Shown piece after piece: positions 53,826-63,642 of a DNA stretch of 64,000 bases. The stretch is from Desulfopila sp. IMCC35006 (GTDB lineage Bacteria > Desulfobacterota > Desulfobulbia > Desulfobulbales > Desulfocapsaceae). Under the pieces are notes generated by a model. It saw nothing but the letters and a program-made list of their open reading frames with translations. It searched no databases and had not been told where the DNA came from. Position 1 is the first letter of the stretch, and every line of letters begins with the position of its first letter. The position numbers and the translations under genes were made by a program. The DNA is taken from the NCBI RefSeq assembly GCF_005116645.1, contig NZ_SWCM01000001.1, forward strand, positions 248,001 to 312,000, read 5' to 3'.

Positions 53826-53988
53826 TGCATTGCGTTTTTTTGCGCAAACTCATTTGACCTGACACTCAGCCTGTTGCACGACCGATTGTCAAAGGATATA
53901 CCACCGATTCTCCATTCTACTGCTGTAGCAATAGCAACAACGATACCCAATCACAGATTCCTCTCTGGCAATTTTCTATGGATTTCTC

Positions 53989-56571
53989 ATGACAGATCGA
54001 ACAATTCTCTCTTCTATCAATCGTCCCGGCCGTTACCTTGGCCATGAATACAACGCCGTCGGCAAGGACTGGCAATCGGCCCAAATCCGTTTTGCCCTGA
54101 TTTTTCCCGATCTTTACGAGATAGGCATGTCCCATCAGGGGCTGCAGATTCTTTACCACTTATTAAACGATCGAGAAGAGTTTCTGGCCGACAGATGTTA
54201 TTGTCCGGATATCGATCTGGAAAACATGCTGCGCCAGAAAAAAACAGTCCTGACCAGCCTTGAATCGGCCCGTCCGCTTACCGATTTCGATATCCTGGGC
54301 ATCACCCTGCCCTACGAGCTCTGCTATACCAATATCCTGACGATTCTCGACCTGGCCCGGATCCCCCTGTACTCCCGAGACAGGGACAGTTCGTTTCCGC
54401 TGCTTCTGGGCGGAGGTGCATGTTCACTCAATCCCGAGCCGGTGGCCGATTTTTTTGATGCTATTCTCCTCGGTGACGGCGAGGAGGCAATCATCGACAT
54501 CGCCGAGTTGCTGGCGGCACATAAAAACGACCAGCTGGCCAGAAAAGATCTGCTCGATCTGCTTGCCGAAATTGACGGGGTATATATTCCGGCGCATTTC
54601 GACCCGGAATACAGCCCGGATGGAAAAGTGCTGACCATGCACCGAATAGGCGGCAATAAGGATCACATTTCCCGTAGAATTCTCCACGATCTCAACCAGA
54701 TTGATCACCTCAAACGTCCGCTGGTACCGAATGCCAAAATCGTTCACGACCGGCTGGGTATCGAAGTAGCACGAGGCTGTACCAGAGGCTGCCGTTTCTG
54801 CCAGGCTGGGATTACCTACCGGCCAGTGCGGGAGCGCAAGCCTGAAAAAATAATGGAACTGGCTAAAGATGGTCTGGCTGCTTCAGGATTTGAGGAACTG
54901 GCCCTGCTGTCATTATCCACCGGCGACTATTCCTGCCTGGAACAGACCCTTCCGCAGCTGATGGACAGCTTTGCCGACCGGTTCGTTTCGGTGGCCATGC
55001 CTTCCATGCGAGTGGGAACACTGACCCCGAAGATTATGGAACAGGTAAAAAGGGTTCGAAAAACCGGCTTCACGCTTGCACCGGAAGCAGGCAGCGAACG
55101 ACTGCGACGGGTCATCAATAAGGGCATCACCGAAGACGATCTCATCGCCACCTGTGAGGAGGCCTTCGCTCTTGGCTGGCGGGTCATCAAGTTCTATTTC
55201 ATGATCGGTCTGCCAACTGAAACAGACCAGGATATCGATGCAATCATCCAGCTGGTACGCAAAGCCATGGCCGTGCAAGGTGGCGGGCGCCCCGGTAAAG
55301 GCAAAAAACAGATTACCGTCAGCGTCGGTACCTTTGTGCCCAAACCGCATACCCCCTTCCAATGGGAGAGGCAGCTGAGCGTGGAAGAGAGCACTCAGCA
55401 CATTCGTCGGTTACAAAACGGCCTACCGACAAAGGGATGCAATTTTCGCTACCATAGCCCGCAAATCAGTTACCTGGAAGGGGTCTTCTCCCGCGGCGAC
55501 CGGCGCCTTGCCAAGCTCATGGAACTCGCCTGGCAGGCTGGTGCCCGTCTTGACGGGTGGGATGAGCATTTTGACCTGACACGCTGGCAGAAGGCGGCAG
55601 AGCTGTGCGCCCTGAACCTTGACGATTTTCTGAGAGCCAGGACCATGGACGAGATCCTGCCATGGCAGCATCTGCAGACGGGTGTCGACCGGCAATTCCT
55701 GCAGGACCAACTGGCCAAAGCACAAGACGAAATCTACACCCCTGACTGCCGCTACCATGCCTGCCAGAAATGCGGCCTCTGTGATTTTAAAACACTTATG
55801 CCCATTGTCTATAATCGGCCAGATAACACGGCAGAGGCTGCACCGTTGTCATCTGTTGCAGAGCAATCGGCCGACAAAGTACAACGCCAGGTTGCCGGCG
55901 CAGCCGACTCCGGACATTTCAAATATATGGTGCATTATGCCCGAACCGGCGAGGTCTGTTTTCTCGGCCATCTGGAGATATTGCAGATTATCTTTCGCAC
56001 CCTCCGTCGTGCCTCAATTGTCACCAACTTCAGCCAGGGATTTAATCCGTCCCCGAAAATCTCCTTTGGGCCGGCCCTGCCGGTCGGCACAGAGAGCCTT
56101 GCCGAGTTTATCATTATGGACCTTCCCGCACCTCTTGGGGATATGCAGGCGATTATGAACAGAATCAATGACAAACTCATCCCCGGCTTAAGGGTAACCG
56201 GGATTGAACTCCATTCCGGCAAGGTTCCCCAGAAAATCGGTATTACCTATAGTCTTACTCTGCCGACAAAAATGACCGAAACGGAAAGAAGAAAGGCAGA
56301 AGAATTTGTCGCCAGCGACAGTTTCATCATAGGGAAGACCAGAAAGGGCAAAACCAGCCAGATTGATATCCGGCCGCTGATTACCACATTTTCTCTCGAA
56401 ATCGATGGCGACGCCGAGATTGTGCAGATGGAAATGGTCTCGGCCAGCGCTGAACCCGGCATCAAACCTCTGGAAGCGCTGACCCAGATACTCGATCTGG
56501 ACCATGAACGCAGCCTGCAGACGAGAATTGTTAAAACCGGCTGGCATTCTCTGGATGCAAAAAAATCATAA
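53989..56571 (+). CDS. B12-binding-like/radical SAM protein fused to DUF2344
   Basis: An 860-residue predicted radical SAM enzyme of the TIGR03960 type. The N-terminal B12-binding-like domain spans about 1-200 (LIFPDLYEIGMSHQGLQIL). The radical SAM domain (about 240-480) has the cluster motif CTRGCRFC, with GIEVARG before it. The C-terminal DUF2344 domain (about 645-855, KYMVHYARTGEVCFLGHLE, TNFSQGFNPSPKISFGPALPVG) follows a Cys-rich linker (CRYHACQKCGLCDF). In many deltaproteobacteria this gene is near ribonuclease G or ribosomal genes; the substrate is unknown, possibly a tRNA or ribosomal protein. Confidence 0.9.
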   Translation: MTDRTILSSINRPGRYLGHEYNAVGKDWQSAQIRFALIFPDLYEIGMSHQGLQILYHLLNDREEFLADRCYCPDIDLENMLRQKKTVLTSLESARPLTDFDILGITLPYELCYTNILTILDLARIPLYSRDRDSSFPLLLGGGACSLNPEPVADFFDAILLGDGEEAIIDIAELLAAHKNDQLARKDLLDLLAEIDGVYIPAHFDPEYSPDGKVLTMHRIGGNKDHISRRILHDLNQIDHLKRPLVPNAKIVHDRLGIEVARGCTRGCRFCQAGITYRPVRERKPEKIMELAKDGLAASGFEELALLSLSTGDYSCLEQTLPQLMDSFADRFVSVAMPSMRVGTLTPKIMEQVKRVRKTGFTLAPEAGSERLRRVINKGITEDDLIATCEEAFALGWRVIKFYFMIGLPTETDQDIDAIIQLVRKAMAVQGGGRPGKGKKQITVSVGTFVPKPHTPFQWERQLSVEESTQHIRRLQNGLPTKGCNFRYHSPQISYLEGVFSRGDRRLAKLMELAWQAGARLDGWDEHFDLTRWQKAAELCALNLDDFLRARTMDEILPWQHLQTGVDRQFLQDQLAKAQDEIYTPDCRYHACQKCGLCDFKTLMPIVYNRPDNTAEAAPLSSVAEQSADKVQRQVAGAADSGHFKYMVHYARTGEVCFLGHLEILQIIFRTLRRASIVTNFSQGFNPSPKISFGPALPVGTESLAEFIIMDLPAPLGDMQAIMNRINDKLIPGLRVTGIELHSGKVPQKIGITYSLTLPTKMTETERRKAEEFVASDSFIIGKTRKGKTSQIDIRPLITTFSLEIDGDAEIVQMEMVSASAEPGIKPLEALTQILDLDHERSLQTRIVKTGWHSLDAKKS

Positions 56572-56590
56572 CCATGATTGAAAAACTCAG

Positions 56591-57826
56591 ATGATGCATT
56601 CTGCACAAAAAAAGATCTCCGGCAAAAGACTCTGCTGCTGCCTGCTTGGACTGATGCTGCTGCTTGAACCATTTCGCGCCGGTGCGACCTCCGAAATCGA
56701 GCGAATTATCGATAACGGCGGCTACATCGTCCACGGCGGCACCACTTTTCTCAAATTCAAGGAGCAGAATCTTTTTATTCCCGCCTCCACGCTCAAAATT
56801 CTTACCTGCCTCGTTGGTCTGAAAAATCTTGGCAGGGAATACCGCTTCGAGACGCATTTCTTTCTCGACAAGAAAAACAATCTCTATATAAAGGGCTACG
56901 GGGATCCCCTGCTGACCTCTGAGGTTGTTCGTGAAATAGGCCATACTCTTGCGGGGATGGGCATCCGCAGCCTGGCGGCAGTGTATCTCGATACGAGCAG
57001 CTTTGCCTTAAAAGGAGAAACTGCGGCAGAGGAGAACTCCGATAATCCCTATGATGCGCCCAACGGCGCCCTGGTGGTAAATTTCAACGCCCTGCCGATA
57101 AAGATAGCAAGAGACCAAACCATTACCTCGGGCGAACCGCAGACGCCGGTCATCCCCCTGATGGCGCAGGCGGCAAAACAACTTGCTCCAGGGATGCATC
57201 GTATCAATGTCAACACCCTCTTGTCTGAGGGGCAGCGCACGCCTGCTCTGCGCTACACCGGAGAGCTGTTTGTGGTTCTCCTCAGAGAGGCCGGCATAAC
57301 CGTCCCCGGATATAACATCAAACCGGTTCCGCCCAACCTGCAGCCGATCTATATACACCGCGGCGAAAAATCGCTTGAGGAAATAATCAGAGTATGTTTG
57401 AAAAATTCCAATAACTTCATCGCCAACCAGATTTTCCTGGCCTGTGGCGTTAAAACATATGGACTTCCGGCGACCTGGGAAAAATCCCGGCAGGTTTTTG
57501 CCGCTTTCACCCAAAAAACCTTACAGCTTGGTCCCGATAAAATCATCGTGAAAGAGGGCTCAGGACTCTCAAGACAAAACAGAATGAGCCCTGCAGCGCT
57601 TCTTGCAATCCTTGATCTTTTCAAGCCCTATAGTACACTGCTCAAGCGACAGAACGACATTCTGCTCAAAAGCGGGACCATGAAAGATATATACTGTTAT
57701 GCCGGCTATTTTCCCAAGGGAGACGATTTAATACCTTTTGCCATCCTGCTTAATCAGCCGAACAACAACAGATCCCGGGTCCTTGAAATTTTGCATGCCG
57801 CAGTCAGTCAACAGGGCAGCCATTAG
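56591..57826 (+). CDS. dacB: D-alanyl-D-alanine carboxypeptidase/endopeptidase (PBP4 family)
   Basis: Periplasmic class C penicillin-binding protein that trims or opens peptidoglycan cross-links. The 411 residues start with a signal peptide (LLGLMLLLEPFRAGA). Catalytic motifs: SxxK as ASTLK (about 66-70), SxN as SNN (about 274), and KTG as KSG (about 362). At 411 residues it is shorter than E. coli PBP4 (477), apparently reduced in the inserted domains. It starts 19 bases after the radical SAM gene and probably shares its transcript. Confidence 0.9.
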   Translation: MMHSAQKKISGKRLCCCLLGLMLLLEPFRAGATSEIERIIDNGGYIVHGGTTFLKFKEQNLFIPASTLKILTCLVGLKNLGREYRFETHFFLDKKNNLYIKGYGDPLLTSEVVREIGHTLAGMGIRSLAAVYLDTSSFALKGETAAEENSDNPYDAPNGALVVNFNALPIKIARDQTITSGEPQTPVIPLMAQAAKQLAPGMHRINVNTLLSEGQRTPALRYTGELFVVLLREAGITVPGYNIKPVPPNLQPIYIHRGEKSLEEIIRVCLKNSNNFIANQIFLACGVKTYGLPATWEKSRQVFAAFTQKTLQLGPDKIIVKEGSGLSRQNRMSPAALLAILDLFKPYSTLLKRQNDILLKSGTMKDIYCYAGYFPKGDDLIPFAILLNQPNNNRSRVLEILHAAVSQQGSH

Positions 57827-57910
57827 TACCTGATGGATTTTTTTTGTTTTTTTGCAAGAAGATAATCTCTAAGGTACTGACCCCGCACGGCACGGGACTG
57901 AAAAAAGCTA

Positions 57911-57969
57911 CCCGGCAAGCGAGTACTGAAGAGAGCACCCGGCAAGCGAGTACTGAAGAGAGCACCCGG
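57911..57969. repeat. 27-bp tandem repeat
   Basis: CCCGGCAAGCGAGTACTGAA plus GAGAGCA, two exact copies (57911-57937, 57938-57964) and a 5-base start of a third, just upstream of the cytochrome gene. No coding role. Confidence 0.9.
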
Positions 57970-58037
57970 TTTTCTTGACATTTACCGGGATTAGAATCCG
58001 TTTAACGTATCTGAATGAACAGCTTAAGGAGACTGGA

Positions 58038-58373
58038 ATGTTACCCACATTAAACCCGCGCACGGCAGCCATAGGGCTTCTTTTTCTCGGTCTTGTCTTC
58101 TCCGCCGGGTGCAGTGCCCCTCCGGGAAATCCCGCAGATGGCAAAAGATGGTATTTGATGAACAACTGCTCTTCGTGCCACGGTCCGCATGGCAATGATG
58201 GAAGAGCAGTGAATATTGCCGGAATCGACATGAACTTCGGCAGTTTCGTGCGAAAATTAAGGACAACAGATGCCCCGATTATGCCGCCCTTCCCCGAAGA
58301 AAAAGTGTCCAAACAGGATGCCGCAGATATATATGCCTACCTGCAATCGATCACGCCGAAAACAGATCAATAG
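58038..58373 (+). CDS. Lipoprotein c-type cytochrome
   Basis: Monoheme cytochrome c of 111 residues, exported and lipid-anchored: signal peptide with lipobox SAGC, then the heme motif CSSCH (in YLMNNCSSCHGPHGNDGRA) and a likely axial Met in APIMPPFPEE. The ATG at 58038 is preceded by AAGGAG. It lies 384 bases before the DUF2231 gene; together they could belong to a small membrane electron-transfer unit. Redox partner unknown. Confidence 0.88.
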   Translation: MLPTLNPRTAAIGLLFLGLVFSAGCSAPPGNPADGKRWYLMNNCSSCHGPHGNDGRAVNIAGIDMNFGSFVRKLRTTDAPIMPPFPEEKVSKQDAADIYAYLQSITPKTDQ

Positions 58374-58379
58374 AGAAAT

Positions 58380-58665
58380 AACCCCGCCCAGAAGATTCGC
58401 GGGGCTTTTTTCAGTCCCCGTGCATTGCGGGGGTAAGTTCCTTCACGAAATAATTTTCTTGCAAACAGCGCAAGATGTTTAATAGCTGCTCACTAACCCC
58501 GCCCAAAAGATTCGCGGGGTAAGTTCCTTCACGAAATAATTTTCTTGCAAACAGCGCAAGATGTTTAATAGCTGCTCACTAACCCCGCCCAAAAGATTCG
58601 CGGGGTAAGTTCCTTCACGAAATAATTTTCTTACAAACAGCGCAAGAAAATTATTTCTAAGTCAC
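58380..58665. repeat. 86-bp tandem array of the dispersed stem-loop repeat
   Basis: Three tandem copies with exact 86-base period (TAAGTTCCTTCACGAAAT starting 58434, 58520 and 58606), each introduced by a CCCCGC...GCGGGG hairpin. Only the last copy keeps a perfect 14-bp inverted repeat (GAAATAATTTTCTT at 58619-58632 with 58644-58657) and the tail TAAGTCACTA. The first two have the right arm altered to AAGATGTTTAATAG. The first hairpin (58382-58404, followed by TTTTTT) may end the cytochrome transcript. Confidence 0.9.
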
Positions 58666-58757
58666 TAAAAAACCTATCCGATTTTACTGACAATGATTAG
58701 CATGAAAAGAGGAGCAGTTTCCCTCTTATAATATAAGGAAATCATAAGGAGAATCGT

Positions 58758-59180
58758 ATGGTAGAAAATTTGTATTCGTTTCTGGCAAAAATCGGCTACA
58801 GTCACCCTCTCCATCCGATGCTCACCCATATACCGATGGGAATGATAATCGGCATGGTGGTCTTTTCTCTTATCGGCCTCATCTGGAAAGAAAAAAATTT
58901 TGGTCAGACCGCTTACTACTGTGCCGTCTTTGCCCTGGTGGCAATACCGCCGGTTATCAGTGCCGGTATTCTCGACTGGCTGCATTTTCAGGAAGGAGAG
59001 TGGAATACCTATATCATCATCAAGATGGTCCTGGCAGCAATTCTGACCCAGTTGCTGATTTTTGCCGTCATCCTGAAAAAAAGAGGCGCCATGCCTGGCA
59101 AAATGTTCCTGATCTATCTTCTCTGTCTTGCCTGTGCCGGTGGCCTGGGATACTGCGGTGGGACGCTGGTGTACGGCTGA
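58758..59180 (+). CDS. DUF2231 membrane protein
   Basis: Four-helix membrane protein of 140 residues with the family signature HPLHPMLTHIPMGM (several His near the first helix, about 16-29), a possible heme or metal site. Function unknown. AAGGAG precedes the ATG. The dispersed repeat ends about 90 bases upstream. Confidence 0.85.
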   Translation: MVENLYSFLAKIGYSHPLHPMLTHIPMGMIIGMVVFSLIGLIWKEKNFGQTAYYCAVFALVAIPPVISAGILDWLHFQEGEWNTYIIIKMVLAAILTQLLIFAVILKKRGAMPGKMFLIYLLCLACAGGLGYCGGTLVYG

Positions 59181-59199
59181 GTACCTGCAAAAACTCTCT

Positions 59200-59233
59200 C
59201 TTCCCGGCTTCTATAGCAGATTAAGCCGGGAAG
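59200..59233. terminator. Bidirectional terminator between DUF2231 gene and icd
   Basis: Perfect 11-base stem (CTTCCCGGCTT / AAGCCGGGAAG), 12-base loop, between convergent genes; TTTTT lies shortly beyond on the minus strand. Confidence 0.75.
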
Positions 59234-59243
59234 ATGGCTTCTT

Positions 59244-60479
59244 TTAGCCGTTGCTGCTTAGTTTCTGCTGAAGATTTTCATCAAGAGCATCGAGAAACTC
59301 CTCGGTGGTAAGATAATCGCTGGCCTGCATATTTTTGCCATGAATGCTCAGTGCCAGGTCTTTGGTCATCTTGCCACTCTCAACCGTTTCGACACAGACC
59401 GCTTCCAACGCTTCACTGAAGGCAATCAGTTCAGCATTGTTATCCAGTTCGCCCCGAAAGGCCAACCCTCTGGTCCAGGCAAAAATGGAGGCAATCGGAT
59501 TGGTCGATGTCGACTTGCCCTGCTGGTGCTGTCGATAGTGCCGGGTAACGGTACCGTGGGCGGCTTCGGACTCCATGGTTTTCCCATCGGGGGTGACCAG
59601 CGTTGAGGTCATCAGGCCAAGAGAGCCAAAACCCTGGGCCAGGATGTCCGACTGAACATCCCCGTCGTAGTTTTTACAGGCCCAGACGAATCCCCCTTCC
59701 CACTTGAGAACGGCAGCAACCATATCATCTATTAATCGATGTTCATAGCTGATGCCGAGAGCGTCCATCGGCTTTTTGTAGGTTGACTGGTACACTTCGG
59801 CAAAAATATCCTTAAACCGGCCGTCATATTTTTTAAGAATGGTATTTTTGGTGGACAGGTAGAGCGACCATTTTTTGTGCAGCGCCTGGTTAAAGCAGGA
59901 ATGGGCAAAGCCATAAATCGACTCATCGGTATTGTACATGGCCATAGCGACCCCGCCGCCCTGAAAATCGTATACGTTGTAACTCTGTACCTCGCCGCCC
60001 GAATCGGGGGTAAAGGTTACGGTCAATTTACCTTTTTCTTTGACGACAAAATCGGTCGCCCGGTATTGATCGCCGAAGGCGTGACGCCCGATACAGATCG
60101 GTTTTTTCCAGGTGGTTACCAGGCGCGGAATATTGCCGATCATGATCGGCTCACGAAATACCGTCCCGCCAAGAATATTCCTGATAGTGCCGTTCGGCGA
60201 AAGATACATTTTTTTCAGCTTGAATTCTTTCACCCGTGCTTCATCAGGGGTAATAGTGGCACATTTAATACCTACCCCGTACTTTTTGATGGCATTGGCC
60301 GAATCGATAGTAATCTGGTCCTCTGTTTCATCGCGTTTTTCTATGCTGAGATCGTAGTATCGAATATCCAGATCGAGATAGGGCAAAATCAATTTATCCT
60401 TGATGAACTGCCAGATAATGCGGGTCATTTCGTCGCCATCAAGCTCAACGACGGGATTGGCTACATGAATTTTTTTCAT
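59244..60479 (-). CDS. icd: Isocitrate dehydrogenase, NADP type II
   Basis: Oxidative decarboxylation of isocitrate to 2-oxoglutarate. The 411 residues match the eukaryote-like homodimeric subfamily (type II), not E. coli Icd: [56 protein letters not shown], and the NADP-binding [17 protein letters not shown] type II enzyme is known from Desulfotalea psychrophila. A single-gene unit convergent with DUF2231. Confidence 0.96.
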   Translation of the reverse strand: MKKIHVANPVVELDGDEMTRIIWQFIKDKLILPYLDLDIRYYDLSIEKRDETEDQITIDSANAIKKYGVGIKCATITPDEARVKEFKLKKMYLSPNGTIRNILGGTVFREPIMIGNIPRLVTTWKKPICIGRHAFGDQYRATDFVVKEKGKLTVTFTPDSGGEVQSYNVYDFQGGGVAMAMYNTDESIYGFAHSCFNQALHKKWSLYLSTKNTILKKYDGRFKDIFAEVYQSTYKKPMDALGISYEHRLIDDMVAAVLKWEGGFVWACKNYDGDVQSDILAQGFGSLGLMTSTLVTPDGKTMESEAAHGTVTRHYRQHQQGKSTSTNPIASIFAWTRGLAFRGELDNNAELIAFSEALEAVCVETVESGKMTKDLALSIHGKNMQASDYLTTEEFLDALDENLQQKLSSNG

Positions 60480-60702
60480 AGTTATAATATGCGGTTAAAG
60501 TTGACACAGGGGGAAGAGGACCATTTTACATACACATGGACGCCATCATACAGGCATTCGTTAAAAGTTGCCAGTATCCCGCACCGTTCTGACTGGGCCG
60601 TATTTTATTTCCCTAATGTTTTCGTTTTCTGTTTGCATTATTATGAAAAGGACATAAACTGTACAGTTTGCCTCTGCCCTCTTCGACAGCAGGATCACTC
60701 TC

Positions 60703-60752
60703 TCCCCGCTGAAAAGCGCGGGATACGTTCCTTCACGAAAAAAATTTCTAAG
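60703..60752. repeat. Dispersed stem-loop repeat, short copy
   Basis: CCCCGCTGAAAAGCGCGGG, then ATACGTTCCTTCAC, a minimal stem GAAA-AAAA-TTTC (60737-60748) and CTAAGTCACTA. It ends 33 bases before the prfC ATG. The rest of 60480-60784 holds a possible -35 TTGACA (60501) but no gene. Confidence 0.75.
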
Positions 60753-60784
60753 TCACTACAACCCTAAGTAATTTTTCATATGTT

Positions 60785-62374
60785 ATGAGCAAACAACTCA
60801 CCCAGGAAATAGCCAAACGACGAACCTTCGGCATCATCAGCCATCCAGACGCCGGCAAAACCACCCTGACGGAAAAGCTACTGCTCTTCGGTGGTGCCAT
60901 CAATATGGCAGGTGCCGTCAAATCCCGGAAAGTCGAGCGCAAAGCGACCAGTGACTGGATGGCTATCGAGCAGGAGCGGGGTATCTCCGTCACCACTTCA
61001 GTGATGAAATTCACCTATCGGGATTTCGAGGTCAATCTCCTCGATACTCCCGGCCACCAGGATTTTTCCGAAGACACCTACCGGGTCCTGACCGCCGTTG
61101 ATTCCGCGGTCATGGTTATAGATAATGCCAAAGGGGTCGAGGCGCAAACCGAAAAGTTGATGGAAGTGTGTCGGATGCGCAACACCCCGATCATGACCTT
61201 TATCAATAAACTGGATCGTGAGGGTCTTTCGCCTCTCGATATCATGGCCGAGATAGAAGAAAAGCTGCAGATAGAATGTACCCCCCTATCCTGGCCTATC
61301 GGCATGGGCAAGACCTTCAAGGGTGTGTATAATCTCTATAAAAAGACCCTGCACCTCTTCACTCCCGGCCAGAACACCAGAAACGTCAAAGGGATTCTGA
61401 TTGAAGACCTGAATGATCCACAGGTAGACCAGCTGCTCGGCAAACAGGCGGCCGATGATCTTCGCGAAGATATCGACCTGCTGGACGGCGCCGCCAATCC
61501 ATTTGAATACGAACACTATTTGCAGGCCAGCCAGACACCGGTCTTTTTCGGCAGTGCCGTCAACAATTTCGGTGTCAGCGAACTGCTCGACTGTTTTGTC
61601 GAGATGGCTCCACCGCCAGGCCCTCGCGAAACGGTGACACGCCTTGTCGCACCAGACGAAGAGGACTTTTCCGGCTTCGTTTTCAAAATCCAGGCCAATA
61701 TGAATCCGGCGCATCGGGACCGTATTGCTTTTTTCCGAATCTGTTCCGGACAATTCACCCGCGGCATGAAAGTAAGACACCATCGACTGGGCAAGGATAT
61801 AAACCTGGCCAATGCGACGATCTTCATGGCCCAGGAACGAGCCAACGTCGACGAGGCATGGCCCGGAGATATTATCGGCCTGCATAACCACGGTACAATT
61901 AAAATAGGTGATACCTTTACGCCAAAGGAAGTACTCAAGTTTACTGGAATCCCCAATTTTGCCCCGGAACATTTTCGACGGGTATTGCTCAAGGATCCGT
62001 TAAAATTGAAACAACTGCAGAAAGGTCTGCTGCAGCTTGCCGAAGAAGGAGCCATCCAGGTGTTTCGTCCGCTGATCGGTTCGGACTATATTATGGGGGC
62101 CGTTGGCGTATTACAATTTGAAGTCACCATGGCCAGGCTGCTCAACGAATACAGCGTCAAGGCTATTTACGAGCCGGTGGACTTTCAGGCGGCACGGTGG
62201 GTCCGCTGCGATGACAAGAAAGCTCTGGCTGAATTCGAACGAAAGAACCAGTCCGCACTGGCTTATGATGGTGAAGGATTTCTCACCTATCTCGCGCAAA
62301 ATGAATGGATGCTGAAATACTTCATGGAAAAATGGCCCAATATCACCTTCGATAAAACCAGAGAAAACATCTAG
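60785..62374 (+). CDS. prfC: Peptide chain release factor 3
   Basis: GTPase that recycles RF1/RF2 from the ribosome. The 529 residues carry G1 [14 protein letters not shown]3 [15 protein letters not shown]4 NKLD, and the domain 2-3 regions of RF3 ([10 protein letters not shown]-like [16 protein letters not shown]). Length is normal. Its leader includes a copy of the dispersed repeat. Confidence 0.97.
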   Translation: MSKQLTQEIAKRRTFGIISHPDAGKTTLTEKLLLFGGAINMAGAVKSRKVERKATSDWMAIEQERGISVTTSVMKFTYRDFEVNLLDTPGHQDFSEDTYRVLTAVDSAVMVIDNAKGVEAQTEKLMEVCRMRNTPIMTFINKLDREGLSPLDIMAEIEEKLQIECTPLSWPIGMGKTFKGVYNLYKKTLHLFTPGQNTRNVKGILIEDLNDPQVDQLLGKQAADDLREDIDLLDGAANPFEYEHYLQASQTPVFFGSAVNNFGVSELLDCFVEMAPPPGPRETVTRLVAPDEEDFSGFVFKIQANMNPAHRDRIAFFRICSGQFTRGMKVRHHRLGKDINLANATIFMAQERANVDEAWPGDIIGLHNHGTIKIGDTFTPKEVLKFTGIPNFAPEHFRRVLLKDPLKLKQLQKGLLQLAEEGAIQVFRPLIGSDYIMGAVGVLQFEVTMARLLNEYSVKAIYEPVDFQAARWVRCDDKKALAEFERKNQSALAYDGEGFLTYLAQNEWMLKYFMEKWPNITFDKTRENI

Positions 62375-62392
62375 CGCGTCCTGCAGTCAAAC

Positions 62393-62689
62393 TTACTCAC
62401 TTGCCTCATCTTCGTCGACAAAGATCAGGGCGTGCCCCGCAGTCACTGCCGTTGCCGTTTTTTTGCGGGCGACGGTAATGATTCGCTGAATGGTTCCCCG
62501 GGAGACGCCCATACACCGGCCAGCCTCCTCCTGGGTCATCCCTTCCCCGTCACATAGTCGCAGAGCCTCCATTTCATCCCGGTGCAATTCGATCTTTTTG
62601 AGTTCAGTCAGAGGAGTCCCCGTCGGCTTAAAGGCTCGACCGCAAAACCTGCCCTGACAATTTCTTATTTTTTTAGGTCGTGGTGACAT
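62393..62689 (-). CDS. DUF134 helix-turn-helix protein
   Basis: Predicted DNA-binding protein of 98 residues: MSPRPKKIRNCQGRFCGRAFKP with two Cys that could bind metal, followed by a sigma-70 region-4-like helix-turn-helix (LRLCDGEGMTQEEAGRCMGVSRGTIQRII). The family often lies near NifX/NafY-type genes, as here. I take the ATG at 62689 because family members begin so; the frame runs to 62710. Confidence 0.88.
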   Translation of the reverse strand: MSPRPKKIRNCQGRFCGRAFKPTGTPLTELKKIELHRDEMEALRLCDGEGMTQEEAGRCMGVSRGTIQRIITVARKKTATAVTAGHALIFVDEDEASE

Positions 62690-62874
62690 AATGTTTAACT
62701 CTGCCCGCAAAAGGTGTCTCAGTTGATTATTACCTGATTGGATTCGCTGTTACACGACAGCTGTTAAGTACAAAAACACAGAAAAAATTCTACCGGTCAA
62801 GGCCCAAGAGATGCTGAAAGAATCGGCATCTCCTGGCCAGGACCTGTATCGCTGACAGGCAAAAGTTTGCGCTA

Positions 62875-63264
62875 TCAGTGGTGGCAGTTCCCCGATCCTT
62901 TGCAGACCTGATCTGCGTGCATCACCGGCAAGGAATCGGTTGTCAAACCGTTAACGACGTCCTGCACGGTTTGCAGACGGTTGCGATCGGCAAAATAAAC
63001 AGTAATGCCGGCATCGGCAAAACCGCGCATTGGCCTTGCCCCCATTCCCCCGACGATTATCGCTTCTGCGCCGGCATCCTGAAGAATTTTTACCGGAACC
63101 ATGCAGCCTCCAGCTTCATGGTCGCCGTTTTTTATGGTGGTAACATCTTTGATAATTTGTTTTTCATCGATATCGACCAAGGTAAAGATATCACAATGGC
63201 CGAAGTGATCCGAGCGCTGAGCCTGAAGACCACCCGGAGAATCAGTTGGAATTGCTATACGCAT
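62875..63264 (-). CDS. NifX/NafY-type (dinitrogenase iron-molybdenum cofactor) protein
   Basis: A 129-residue ribonuclease-H-like-fold protein of the family that binds Fe-Mo cofactor precursors in diazotrophs; most members outside nif clusters have no known cofactor. Seen: MRIAIPTDSPGGLQAQRSDHFGHC at the start and VGGMGARPMRGFADAGITVY. The C-terminal Cys and His (CKGSGNCHH) may bind metal. No nif genes are near. A good promoter lies upstream; the DUF134 gene follows. Confidence 0.9.
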   Translation of the reverse strand: MRIAIPTDSPGGLQAQRSDHFGHCDIFTLVDIDEKQIIKDVTTIKNGDHEAGGCMVPVKILQDAGAEAIIVGGMGARPMRGFADAGITVYFADRNRLQTVQDVVNGLTTDSLPVMHADQVCKGSGNCHH

Positions 63265-63348
63265 GTAAGTTCATCCTTTTCTTTTGAAATTTTACTCTTG
63301 AACAACAACCGGTCGGGACGGGATGCCCTGACCGTTTTGAACATATGC

Positions 63349-63377
63349 ACAATATAATATCCCCGCTCCGGTGTCAA
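63349..63377 (-). promoter_or_regulatory. Predicted sigma-70-type promoter of the NifX-like gene
   Basis: On the minus strand TTGACA (63377-63372), 17-base spacer, TATTGT (63354-63349). No other feature is visible in 63265-63642. Confidence 0.6.
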
Positions 63378-63642
63378 GCAACCATGTCGAAATTCTCTAT
63401 GAAAGCGTTGCAGAAAATGGATCAGGAAGTGGAGAACAAGCAATAGACATCCAGAACAAGATCAAGTAAATTAGCATCAACTAAGTTTGGAATTGTACCA
63501 TTGAAAAGGTAAAACCGAAATAAAAAACAGCGTCAGGCCCCCAGGACCACTCAAGCCGACATGACATTTTTTCCATTGACAGGAGGCTTTGCAGCATTCG
63601 TCCTCCATTAGGCAACCCCGTTCTCCTAAAAAGTAATGCACC

